Below, piece by piece: positions 1-11,851 of a stretch of DNA of 64,000 bases. Within the stretch, counting starts at the first letter, position 1. The number at the start of each line of letters is the position of its first letter. Below the pieces are notes generated by a model. It was given only the letters and a program-made list of their open reading frames with translations, was not told the origin of the DNA and did not search any database. Location of the stretch: the NCBI GenBank assembly GCA_022701365.1, contig JAKUHH010000391.1, positions 61,814 to 125,813 of the forward strand, written 5' to 3'. Source of the stretch: Mycocentrospora acerina. Taxonomy: Eukaryota > Ascomycota > Dothideomycetes > Pleosporales. The translations under genes were made by a program, and so were the position numbers.

Positions 1-1
1 G

Positions 2-349
2 TACTCTACCCTCCACTTACTGGATGCTCTGCAGATATTTCACGGCGATCTCGACTTTTACTTCGGGGGTTGGGACGGTCGTTCGCGCGTGGCCTCTATC
101 GACACTCAAGCCTGCCCAGTTTACATGCTCACAGGTGAGTATGACTGGTCTAATACACCTGAAATGTCGCAGAAGACCGCAGACAAGATTCCAGGGGCAA
201 TGCACAAGTCCATGCCTGATTTGGGTCACTTCCCTGCAACCGAGAACCCGACCAAATTTGTTCCTCATCTGATAGAGGCCATCGACCATATCCAAAAGGT
301 CAGGAGCGACAACATGTCAACAATGAGATTGGGCGATGGCACCGATTAA
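2..349 (+). CDS. Alpha/beta hydrolase, C-terminal part (5' end cut by window)
   Basis: The frame is open from base 2 to a TAA stop, giving about 115 residues with no start in the window. The translation ends like a serine-type alpha/beta hydrolase. The strand-loop GEYDW carries the expected catalytic acid, and LGHFP about 40 residues later carries the expected catalytic His. The nucleophile elbow would lie off the left edge. The segment reads as continuous with no intron needed. Substrate cannot be told from this part; close fungal relatives are annotated only as alpha/beta hydrolase or as polyketide- or ester-acting hydrolases. Downstream DNA is AT-rich with no gene for 2 kb. Confidence 0.75.
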   Translation, partial: YSTLHLLDALQIFHGDLDFYFGGWDGRSRVASIDTQACPVYMLTGEYDWSNTPEMSQKTADKIPGAMHKSMPDLGHFPATENPTKFVPHLIEAIDHIQKVRSDNMSTMRLGDGTD

Positions 350-2402
350 AACTCTATACAACAATAGATTTGGAGAGAAAGTGTATCGATATCAAAATCA
401 TTATCCTAGCTTGTAATGATGCTGGTGATTTGATGGAGATTCAAACTTTGTTACCACATCCTCTTTCGCAAGGTACTCATCTATTTAAGATTTGTCCCAC
501 TCGTATCGTATGCCATTGCCTAACTTTAGTATTTGTGTCCACCAAAACATTTGTGTTTCTGCAGTTTTGACTTCAGCTCCCGCCAAAACTCATCTCGCTA
601 TTTTCGTTTTCTGGTAGATCACTACAACATATCAGGTAAACACCACTCATCATCTTCGCATGTCAACTATCACTTCAGTTACTGCAGCAATCTATCTGCT
701 TTCATACTTTGTGCAATCTCATTCAACCGCAATGAATTTCGCGAAAAATTAGAATGATGGGCTCTTTATAGCTACACTAAGGTACGGATTTGCCACATTT
801 GTAAACAGCCATGCATCATGCACAGTACAGCCGTGGAGGTTCCCTATTGCTGTCACACATATATAGCGTGAAATAACTCCAAGTAGGGTCAAATTAGATA
901 GGAAAACGCCAGATCAATGTACAATCTGCTGTTGGATATCATTCAATGATGGATCATCTCCGACGGAAGAGAAGCAGAAGAATACTGCGCTGCCGCCGTT
1001 CACGATTGCTTCCTGAAGGAATATGATCTTCAGATTACAACTAGGTGTTCAAAAGCGGCAGGTGGACTTGGCAAAGTACGTTAGTGACACCCAGTATCTC
1101 TGTTGTCAATAATTGCTTTATTGAATTGACCCAGAAACACGCAGTCGGGAACATTGCAGCTAGTATCTATATTTGATCTTACCGATGGGAATCATATGTC
1201 CCATCTTGAAAGTCAACAAACTGCCAGGTTTGATGCCAAGACTTTTCTTAGAAGACTGTTCTTCGGATAGTAAACGACAAATCGCTCGACGCCACAACGG
1301 CTGGTATCGTGAGGGTAGCATTACCTAGGTCCTGCTTGCAACATACCAGGACAGGGCTATGAGCCGGTAAGATATTTACAGTTGTACGTATTGGTTGGTT
1401 TATTTTTGATCTACCACTGTTGGCCTGAAGTTTGCGTTGTTTTAACAATGCCCAGCATTTGAGCAGGATCAACGCGGTACTCCGCCACCACCAGTTCTCC
1501 GCTATCAATTTTGTGGAAGTCACCCGATACATGTCATCACCCAGTCCTTCGAGCCAATTGATTCTGGCAATCTAGATGCTTAACTTTGAAGTGTGACTTA
1601 GCTGGGATTTGATTATCCTTCAGATTCGCAGGTCGGGTGATGATAGGAGGATTATCTTTTGGCTATTGCACAAAAAGAGCGAAATTTAAGTACCCGTTCG
1701 GCAGATGGAGAGGGACATAGTATTTAAATATTATTGTTCAATCACTTCAGCTTTCCATATCCAAAAAATTCTTTAGTCAAGTTGGCTTTTTCTTTTATTT
1801 CTCAGGCATTGCGCAACCGAATTTTACAATATCTGGTGGTACTGTACTGCTCACCAAGACAACAAATTTGTATACTATGTTCATGACACAGCCTCCACCA
1901 AATAGACAAGAACTCTTTCTATACCAGGGTAAGTTCTAGAAGGTGCTAAGAGACGCATATCTATTGGTTGTCGCTGCAGGATGCCAATCATAACATGGAA
2001 TCCTTGTGCTCGCTAGTGCTCTTGCATGCTCCCATCAAGGGTCGACAGCTCAGTGCGTTGCCCTTACACTACGATAACAGCTATCAGATTTAGATTCGAG
2101 CACAACTGTGTATCTTAAAAACTCGTATCGTACAAGATCCGGTGAGCTATTTGGGTGCATGTGGCATGAGTTGCAGTAACAATTGGTCGTTCTTTAAGAT
2201 ACGCCTTGAACCTCGCAATACCCCTCTCTACAATGATTTCTGCCTTGTCAGGCTGACTAGTGATTCTTTCACCGAGTGTCTACTTCTAGGCTATTAGGTT
2301 GAAATGTGCGGTCTCGCGAAGTATATTTACAAATAGACTCCTGCTTCACGTCTTCTTTACTTCACAAACATCCCTTTATTTGAACTTCAACCTTGACTTA
2401 CC
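350..2402. other. Intergenic, AT-rich, no gene recognised
   Basis: About 2 kb of AT-rich sequence. Reading frames are short, broken and lack family motifs. The longest is a 94-codon minus-strand frame at 1248-1532 that resembles nothing I know. The stretch probably holds the terminator of the hydrolase gene and the promoter of the DUF1399 gene starting at 2403. Confidence 0.6.
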
Positions 2403-4989
2403 ATGGCAGAAAGGAAAGTAGTTAGAACTCCAGAGGAGAAAGCGAAAAACTTGACTCGTCGAGAGTCAATGAAAACTGCTGAAAGTCTGTACGCGGAACC
2501 GCCGCCAAACTACTCTCTAGCACCATCTGTTCAGGCTTCCATTTTGGACGTGGCCAGTGGATCGCCCTCAATGATGTCTTCGATTTCCCTCGAGGATCTC
2601 GACTTCAAACCAAGTCCGCTCGAGCTTCCAACATCTGCAGAGTGTATAGCCCATCTTAAGCTGCTACATGCCTTTGCTAAGCTCAGATATGAAGTTGGAA
2701 CTCTCGAGGGGCTATTCGACATATACACAGAGAAGCTTGATATCAAGGTTCATGCGAACTGGGGCGACGAAATTTCACGAGATCAAAGTCAACAATCCGA
2801 GCATACCGAAAAGCATAAAAAAACACAAGATGTCATCGAAGCGCTTGAGTCAGACCGTGCTATCGACTCAAAAATGGCCTTACTTCCGGAACGCGTACGC
2901 GACAAGCGATGGACTATCTTTGTAACAAAAGCTGTAGACAGATTCGAAACATGGTGGTCTTCAATACCAAGCTCTGATAAGAACGCTTCAAAGATTTGGT
3001 ACTCGCCTATCATCATGAAGGATTTTGATTCTGCACAGGCTGATGACCGCCTTGGTATTTCTTCTACACCCACTCGGTGCAGCTATTACTAATAAATATA
3101 TAGTTTCCAAATTCCCAGTCGAAGGAGATGATCTTGACATGTACATTGGGTCCTATCTGCCTCCGCTAGATGTTCTCATGATCTGGCATTCGTATATGCT
3201 CAATCCTCGAGCCTACTTAGAGGACTCCATTCGGTACACAAAGCACGCACTTTGGCGAACATCCTTCCCTTGGCAGCTTATAAACGACGCTGTTGACTAT
3301 GAGACATTCGAGTACCAACCTAATGATATTCAAACATTCACAAAGATCACCGGACGTGCATGGGATCCTCTCGAAGATGAGACCTTGAAGGAGATTACAT
3401 GCCCACGATGTGTCTCCAAGAACAAAGTTCCATGGACCACTATGATCGCAACAGCCACATCAGAGGCGATGGAGTTCTACTTAGACTCAGATACAGGATT
3501 CTCGAGCCCCACTTTCCAACACACGTGTTTGTCTTGTGAATTGATCATCACTCACGAAAATTTGCGAGTGGGGAAGTTTATAAGTGATGCTGACGATGTG
3601 ATAATTAAGCAAAGGCCCCTTCCTGGTACTATTCTTGGTCCATGGGGCACGCCTCAGTGCACTACGAGAGGCACCCATGTCGAAACTCACGATATGTTCT
3701 TCCCTAATCGTATCGTTGAGCACGACCATCGGTTCCAACCGACAAGTCTCCGTAAGGATATCGAAACTCTCAGCATAGAGGGCCTCAAGATAAAATTGGA
3801 AGACTTGATCCGGTCAAAGGAGAGTATTCGTATCATTAATTCAAAGCAGAAGAGACCTTTTCTTGTGGCAAGAGGAAGTAGGATCGCAACCCGCATGATG
3901 ATGAGCCATTACTGGGATAATTCAAGTGTATTTGGGCTTGATCTTGTAGGTGCAGTACTCCGACAAGGTATGATATCTCCCCAAAGAACCACCTGATCTG
4001 TCTGTCATGGCCAGAAGTTTGATTAGTACTTACCTCTTTATCTGAAGGAACATTTGTTCAAAAGATGTGGAAGTTAAACTGGTTACATAGTCCTGGGATC
4101 ATGGAGACTGTGCAGAGGGCTATCGTCAAGTATCATCGATTTGTGGGATTGTCAGCCGACAATCCGAATCAACCTGTCGTACCAACCCTGGATGTGGATC
4201 TCGCTTGGGTGAGTTGTAATTGAAACTGATCTGTACCTTTTCAACACGCTTGAATTAAACTGACATGTCGTATAGCATACACATCAGTTAACACCGAAGA
4301 TTTACTACGGGTACACATTGGCGGAAACCAAAACGTTCATGAATCACGACGACAAGATCCCCGAATCTAATCTAAATACAGCATTCAAATGGACTTCTCA
4401 AGCATACGAGGAAAAATACGGCCAGCCTTACTCTGAGTGCTCTTGTTGGTACTGCGAATGCACACGCGAACCAACGCGCTCGTATCTGCTTAACAAGCTC
4501 AATTTGCGACAATCACCACTCAGCGTCGAACGACTAGAGGAAAAGAATTTCCCGAAAGATCCATATCTCGCACCGCATGTCAGTGCCCACAATGCTATCA
4601 GTTTTACAGATGATCGTAGCGCTCTAGAGAAGAGACGCGAGCTTGAAGAGCTAGATAAGCTGTACGCAAAGGTTTGCAAACGTTACCAGAAGAAAAAGGG
4701 CTCCAAACCTCCCGAACGTAATGACCTCGCACTTATGTATGGTGCATACGGAATGCCGATAGCTCCGATCGGCCCAGCATATGTGCCATCGTATGCAGAT
4801 GACAGCGTCGGCCGATCTAGTAGCAATGGGGCCTGCGTCGCAGGTACTTGCTCTGCGAGCGCAAGTCTCGGAAGCTGTGCTGGTGGAACTGGACCACTGG
4901 GTTTTGCGTTAAGCTGTGGCGGAGTTGGGGGTAGTGTTGGCGGTGGTGGATGTGGTGGTGGTGGTGGATGTGGCGGTGGTGGATCCTGA
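2403..4989 (+). CDS. DUF1399 / glycine-rich domain-containing protein-like (4 exons)
   Basis: Exons are 2403-3054, 3104-3967, 4048-4208 and 4276-4989, giving 796 aa; all three junctions keep the frame and use GT-AG ends. Two DUF1399 core motifs are visible: PPLDVLMIWHSYMLNP near residue 237 and LDVDLAWHTHQL near residue 556, the latter spanning the exon 3/4 junction. A Cys-rich patch, CSCWYCEC, follows near residue 615. The last 55 residues are Gly-, Ser- and Cys-rich, ending in GGGGC-type repeats. This layout matches plant and fungal GRDP-like proteins. In plants these are linked to stress and development; no biochemical role is established in fungi. No signal peptide or membrane segment is seen, so the protein is probably cytosolic. 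The start ATG follows a pyrimidine/A-rich leader. Confidence 0.85.
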
Positions 4990-6089
4990 GCTCATCTACG
5001 ACTTTTAACACGATCGCTACTTTGGTTCAAGTATTAAATCTGGTAGGGTAAATCAATCTTTTCTCCAAACATCAACCAAAACTATATTTTGCTCTTGCCG
5101 CAACCTCTGCGATCGCGATGTAGCTTCGAACTTTTAGAACCCAATTGTATGTGATGATCTAGTCCCATTCAGATCCACCAGTTTTTAATGACACGAATTG
5201 TGTACGTCAAATGGCTTTCTCCCTCAGCTTATCTGCACCATCTCAAACTCAGCCACGCATTGTCCCCTCCTAGAATTCATCACCCCTCCCCACTCGACAC
5301 TGAAGTCCTATGCACTGTTCTCTAAGCATTTCTATTTGTCTTCCCCTCCGTAAGGCCAGTGTTTCACGAGTTCTCCGATAGCACCGGTATTGGGCGGTGT
5401 GCTGACTGTGCTGGGACATGTGTGAACTTGAGACGATTGGGGTGTGAAGCCAGGCTAGGAATCAGTACAAACTGGAGAAGATGAACATCTAGACCACTGA
5501 CACGGTAATGTAGATATGTGAAAATTGTGAGGTGAGTTTTCTTGTCTATAAAGTATGAAATACTGCTTGTTAGGAAGAAATAGGGTATTTCTAAGTGTGA
5601 CTACTATATATCTATGGAAATCTATTATCCACATGATGTGGTGGGAATCAGCCAACATGCCTAAACTTCCGAAATGCCCAGGTTGCTAGATGCAACGAAA
5701 CCAAACGCCGAAAGAAATATGTTCATGGTAATAGGTGAATAGCTTCGTAATATGCGGTTGACTTCGGATGCTGTAAACGAAAGAAATATCCCGAGCGCAC
5801 AAGATAATGGTAGGATAGCCTAGAGTGACTTGGGCATTGATGGCTGATAATCATTTGATACAGTCATTGGCCATGATGTTTAACTCTGGAAGTCATAAGA
5901 AATCATGTTACTAAGAATCGACCTTTTTGAGTCTGTGGAAAACTCTGGCATAGCTCCTGAACACATGATACGTGGGAAAAAAAGCTTTTCGACACTTCAC
6001 ACGGTCGTCCACTGTAATCCTTTGATTGCCAAAACCGTCATAGTCGAGCAGTTTTTTGTATATCAATCTCTTCAAAAGCTTAGTTGTAC
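4990..6089. other. Convergent intergenic region
   Basis: About 1.1 kb between the stop of the DUF1399 gene and the stop of the minus-strand regulator. The sequence is low-complexity and AT-leaning; small frames show no conserved motif. It is probably two 3' UTRs and terminators. Confidence 0.6.
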
Positions 6090-8436
6090 TCAGATCATAT
6101 TGGCGATTGAGCTCAGACCCGCTGTTGTCGTCCTCATTCCCATAGTCTCGGGCTCACTGATCTGATGCGCAAAATTAAGGTATGAGGGCGAATTCGTACC
6201 AGAAAAGGCAGACTGATTATTGAATGCGAGTAATGGATTGTTGAACAAGGCTTCGGCAGGGCTTTCTGGGAAAGATGCTGTTGTTGGTGTGCGCAGGTGA
6301 TTCATGGATGATGGCGTGTAAGATGGGTGGTATGCCGGTGTAGATGTCGGTGTGTAGGAACCATGCATTGAAAACGACGATGTTGGGGTGTAAGGCTGAT
6401 ACATCGAACCCGTTACTGGCGTGTGGAATGCTTTCATAGTGGGTGTAGCCGTAGTCGGCGTTGGGCAGGATGTGCTGCTCGGGTAAGATGTTATCCTCAG
6501 CGGCGGTCTAGTGTTTGCAGTAGACATGGAAGGCGCCGACGTGGTTGACATGCCGAATTTTTGCAGTGTGGCAGAACCGGGTACTGGTACTGGTGTGGAA
6601 AGACGATTGGGAGGTGTCTTTACTTGTGAGAGGTCTTGCTTGATGGGATACGAAGACGAATATGCTGATGCAGACGACGTTGTGCGTACCCGGCCAGCTT
6701 GCGTTTCGCGACGCCTTTTTGGTCCATCTTTGACCTTTGGGTGTGTGTGACACTATTGGTAGTGTTAGAAGTGTAAAGTTTGTAGAGCCTTCAAGGTGGT
6801 TGTCTGGTGAGTGGGTACTGAGATGGCTAAACACAGCTGCCTGAAAGAATATGAAGTATTTACGAACCTTGTAAGCGTGTCTGAACCATGTTGTCCCTTT
6901 CTTCTTACTGCTGACTAGCGCGATCCAGTCGCCACAGCTTCCACAGAGCCCTTCCCAGACATCAAGATTGCCTTCTGTTCGGCGTGTATCTTGCGGTCCC
7001 TGGAATGCGGCGCCTGTAGCTGCGCTGACGCCATGAGTGAACGATTTATCATACCAAAATGCACTATTCTTAAGTACGAGCCAACGTCCGGGTTTACAGA
7101 GTCCGCACCACCCCTCGCGTTTATTACCATGACCACGGACCCACCGTGGAGTGTAAAGATCGCCAGTAAATCGAAGATCTTGCTCGTGAGGTACAAGATC
7201 CGGGTCTGAAGGGTTCATATCGGACTCCGGTGGATTCGAGGGCTCTTCGTGTAGCGATGAAAAAAGATCAGGTGGATCAGAGAGGTCTGCGAAGTGTGAT
7301 GAGCAATTGCCGTGGCGATCCGCGTTACTTGAGAGTAGGCGGAATAGTCCTTGTGAGGGCAGTGGACGAGGTAATTCAAGGTGGAACGGTTGTTCTGAAG
7401 GCGTGAACATCGGGGAGTTGTTGGCATGGAGAGAATGGTGTTGTGAGTAGAGAATGTTTTGAGTGGGCAACCCAAAAGTGCTAATTGCATTTGACCCATA
7501 TGCTGGCATCGAATGGTGGGAGCTCAGGCGGGGACCAAAAGGTGCGAATCGGTCTGGGGTCTGTGATACTGACCGCGAGCCTGCAGGTGTTGATGTGGGG
7601 GCTTGTCCAGTAGACCACCTTTTGAGACGAGGACTCTCTAGCGAATACGGCGAGGATCTTACGTTGCTGTGCGATGCTGGCGACCCGCGTGACCGACTTC
7701 CGCCTCTAACGACATTGTCGTGACGGGAAGCATGTGGCGAGGCCATTGGTGACATCAGATGGGTCGCGCTTGGTTCCAGGGTACGCCACGCGTTACAGTC
7801 GGGCGCATACGAGACTGTTTCGGAGGAATCCATATCCCCGTAACCTGGAATTTCTGGCACACCGCCAGTGCTTGACATGGAATATGAGGATCCGGACGTT
7901 CGGCGAGCAGAATGGATATTGAAAGAATTCACATTGTCAACTTCGTGTTGATTCATCCCATAGTATTGTCGCACATCGATAATAGGCGCGTTTTCGTCTG
8001 GATCCAACATTGCATGATTGAAGTCAGAAATATCTGGATCCAAGGATGGGAATGGTTCCAACTCCCCACACGGCTTCTGTTCCCATGGGCCTTTGTGTGT
8101 CGTTAATAGGCTGCATTAGCAATAAGAAAAAGACGACTTACTTCTCACTATTGGCGACTGGAAATAATCAGAGCCTGCAACAGAACTAGGCGCCAGCATG
8201 CTGTTGCTAAACGCCGCAGAACTCAGAGCTGGCGACTGAGACGACGTAGCAGTTGTTCTTGCTTCAGGCTGATCATACTCTCCTCTACTCCCAACCATGG
8301 GTGATTGTGACATGGAATAGTACGGTGTGTGGGCCTGCGGTATTGTCCACGCAGGTTGAAGTGGCGATGATCTAGATGCTAGCCCTAGGCCTTGAGATTG
8401 CTGCGCTCTAGCAGTAAAATCATCATAAGAGTACAT
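6090..8436 (-). CDS. Rua1-type transcription regulator (DUF4451 C-terminal domain)
   Basis: Minus-strand exons are 8436-8142, 8090-6868 and 6752-6090, giving 726 aa. The N-terminal 400 residues are Ser/Pro/Gln-rich and probably disordered. Residues about 406-530 hold the Rua1 C-terminal domain. Its conserved Trp and putative zinc ligands are visible: YTPRWVRG, WCGLCKPGRW, LCGSCGDW, and WFRHAYK joined across intron 2 to CHTHPKVK. The tail is again Ser/Thr/Pro-rich. Rua1 is known from Ustilago as a regulator of secondary metabolism; relatives in Ascomycota are often called meiotic expression up-regulated protein 26. Intron 1 uses GTAAGT with a nearby alternative AG at 8111 that would break the frame. 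Intron 2 uses the weaker donor GTTCGT. The first ATG in the open frame is at 8436. Confidence 0.82.
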
Positions 8437-11400
8437 TGTGTACGACGATTTTACGGACGATGTTGAATAATTCAAGATGAAAACTCAATAAGATAGCAGT
8501 AGGCACCTGTGTTGCCAGTTAATATGAGTCTGTGTTAAAGATAGTTGCTGGTTTTGGTGAACGATAGCGTGTAGCTAAATTGTATCACGTTCAATTTTCA
8601 GAACCGTCCTCCATGTTCAAAGTCCTGTGTCGTTTACGTGTGCCAAATTTTACGAGGTGCAGGTAATTGATTTGATAGCTCGGAGAAAAGCTATTCCATT
8701 GGCAGCAGCAAAAGAGCATACTGCTAAAAGAAAATGCAAGGGAGAAGGCAAGTACAGGAATACTCACAACTGGTGCTAGGAAGCCAATCAAGGAATGTCG
8801 CTGGGTGGCGATGTTGTGTAAGCACAACTAATCTATGTGTTGTAGCTAGAACAACTCAAGTATAGAATGGAATGAATGTACAAAAAGCGAAAGTCTTGCC
8901 TGCATCCAGCGCGGATAGGAGCCCGCTCCAAGACAAATGAATAAACACAAAGATAGCAGGGTAGAAATCTTGAAAGAGAGTCCGAATGGAGGGAGAATGG
9001 CTGAGGGGATTCGATACACTATATGATAGAAACACGGATGCCAGAATCCCGAACACGATTGAGATGTGAGAGATCTTTGCGAGGTTGATACAACGGAATC
9101 ATTTGGACACAGGTTTGAGAGCCGTGTCGCGAGGCGCCTTGGCTGCAGTTGATCTGGAACGGCGACAGGCGAAGCGTTCACCGAAAGAGCACATGGTGGG
9201 GGCCGTGTACTGAAGGATGGACCAGGTCGCAGGGCTGCTGGGGGGCATCACGGCGAGCAGACTTAACTGGGACCTTGACCCATTTTCCATCCTATCAACT
9301 GGCTGCAAAAGGTATATTGAGGACAGCAACGAGCCTCCCTTGCATTTGAAGCAGCGTTGTTTCCATGTTCGAAGCCTTTGCGACAGCAATGATGTGTGCA
9401 CAAACAAGGAGCTGCCGGCGCATAGAGGGCCGAATTACAGGGAAGTAGTGACCGGAAATCGAGGTCCAGAGCTCAATCGAGAAGACGAACATCGTTTAGG
9501 AAAGGACAAAGTAGCAAGAGCTTTGGTTGTCGGGATTACGCGCTTCGAGAACGTACCAGGGTGCTACCGCGGTTTAGTAGTCCGTCGCGCCGTTCAATGT
9601 ACGCAAGTTTGTGTATTGATCAGTGCGCTGATGTATGTTACCAATGATTGGTGCTGGTATGAATTGAGAGGGCGATCACTTCTTGATTGAGGCAGTCTAG
9701 CTGACTGATTGTATTAGCGCTGGATGCTACCGCTCCCCTACGCGACGAATCCAAAACACACTTCAAACTCAGGAGTTCTTCCACCCACCATCCTCGTAGT
9801 GTCTACCGCACCATCGTCACTGTTTCTAAAATTTACGAGGATGATTCGATGAGGATTACGCTTGACTCCATCACGCGGTGGAATAGAACCGAGGCTCTCA
9901 AATAGCATCTGCCTTGAACCTGGCACTACTCGTTTGTCGCCAAAGAGAGGCATGGATAGCCTCGCGTGGGAGATGTGATGGAAACTTCCTTAATCTTCGC
10001 ACTCGTGGCGTCACTCGCGGGGCAGCCCACAGGCGAGCCTCAATATGGCATTTTGAGTCATGTTGACGTATGTCAGGCGACGGTGGGAGTATATTGACGT
10101 ATGGCCAGACCTACCTTCCCACTCAATCTACTATTCGGCCATTTGCATCCTTACTTTACGCGTGCCTGCGGAAACGCCGAGCTGAATTGTGTTGATTGCT
10201 CAGCATTAAAGGATTAGTCGCTGTTAGCTAGACGGCTGCTTTCCAAAGCCTCTAGCTCTCAGGCTTATGTCTCCTTTCGATGCCAAGGTGCGTTCAATTT
10301 GCCGAAGCCGAAGAGGCGTAATGAAGAGAGTTTGTTGTTTTTGTCCGTCTCCCATGTTAAGGTAAGCGGACTTACACATGTACACATTTCCTGTTGGAGC
10401 TGTCTGACTTTCACATTTTTTTTACAAACGTATCTACTTTTCTGACTTGCTTGGAAGGCTTTTTTTTATCAACGGTACCAAGACAAGCTCAGATTATCCT
10501 CTCCTTTGCCTCGCTTGAGTACAAGCCACATGTGCTGATAACCAGGGGTCTCGTTCCCTACCGTATCTCGCATGTACAAGGTCTTTGCGTGGCGATCCCG
10601 CCCCGCATGTTCTCTTATGCGCTGTCGAGTGCTTGCATCCAGGCCAAGTAAAGAACATAAAGAATTGATTGAGACGGGATATCGACTGGCTGGGGTACGT
10701 CAGGATCTAATTGCGGCGAGTAACCGATCGCAGGGGGATTGACTTGATTGCGGTTGATGACGGACATGAGTAGGACCCTCGTCTGCAGAAGCTCAATTAA
10801 TGCCCCATCTTGACGTCCAGATCTCCCGGCTGGTCCGCCGGCATCAGCGGGTGATCGTCGTGAAGTGCTTGAGAAAACCATCACCATGAGGAACAGTCAA
10901 AGACTAAACCTAGTCTATCATATACACACTCTATGCTTACAGCAACGCCTCATGAGAAAGCTTGAGTCGCATACCTGGCCTCATCTGCCGGCAATGAAGA
11001 ACACAAAATACCCTGCTCAATCTTATGCCCCTCCAGATGACGTATCTCTCCGGTGAGTTAAATAAGCTTTGTGAATACTGCATATAGTGTGAAGAGACTG
11101 AGGCATGAGTTAATAACTGACTTTTCCTACTAACTTCACCGCACATCGCATGGCCATCGTTCGCGTATCGAATCCAGTTCAGCAACTAGGAAATCAATGA
11201 CGTTTGTTAGCAGGCTACATTTCAACTACAAACATGCCTGGCACATTGTCGTTAGACCTGCAATTCCCCCTCAGCGTACCACAGCTATACGCCTCACCAC
11301 ATTGGTTATCGTGGCGCATAGGACCAGCTAGGTTGTCCATGTCCCCGAACCTCGGATCTGACAGGGTACTCGCTGGCGGAACGGGACGCGCGGACAGACT

Positions 11401-11851
11401 GATCGGCAACAGGAAGCGTTGGTACGAGGGTCGTCACTGGTTGAGGTGCGGCAACGATCGTGGCAGGCATATTACGAAACTACACGCCAAGTCGTAGACG
11501 GCTGCAGCACATTACGAGCGAGGAAATTTCCTGATGACGCTAAACTGATCATTCGGACGGTTAGGGCGGACGGCAAGTGTAGAGGGTAAGGATAGCCTTG
11601 ATGTAGATCTGACACTGACGCCTTGCTGACAGATATGAATAGCTTTACATGGTATCTATGGCACGCACACACTCCACCGTCGCCGCCGCCGCAGCCCAGA
11701 CGGAAAATTGATGCATCGCAAGAAATTAAACAGCCTACACGACTCAATCTGCAAACTCTATTCAGGGTCACGTTTCGACACATTTTATCTGCCAAGGCTA
11801 ATGGATTACTTTTTTTACAATTGCAAACTCTACCTCTCACGCTCCCAAGCA
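8437..11851. other. Long intergenic region upstream of the Rua1-type regulator
   Basis: About 3.4 kb without a convincing gene. A plus-strand frame at 9217-9690 (157 codons, ATG start) and several minus-strand frames at 8846-9407 lack domains and regular codon bias. The first kilobase is probably promoter and long 5' leader of the regulator, as is common for fungal regulatory genes. The right end is the 3' flank of the minus-strand adhesin-like gene. Confidence 0.5.

Noticed and set aside
1248..1532. 94-codon minus-strand frame in the AT-rich gap
   Set aside because: No recognisable domain and no neighbouring exons in frame.
9217..9690. 157-codon plus-strand frame with ATG
   Set aside because: No domain, no codon regularity, mixed hydrophobic and Cys content, and it overlaps similar-length frames on the other strand; probably regulator leader or promoter DNA.
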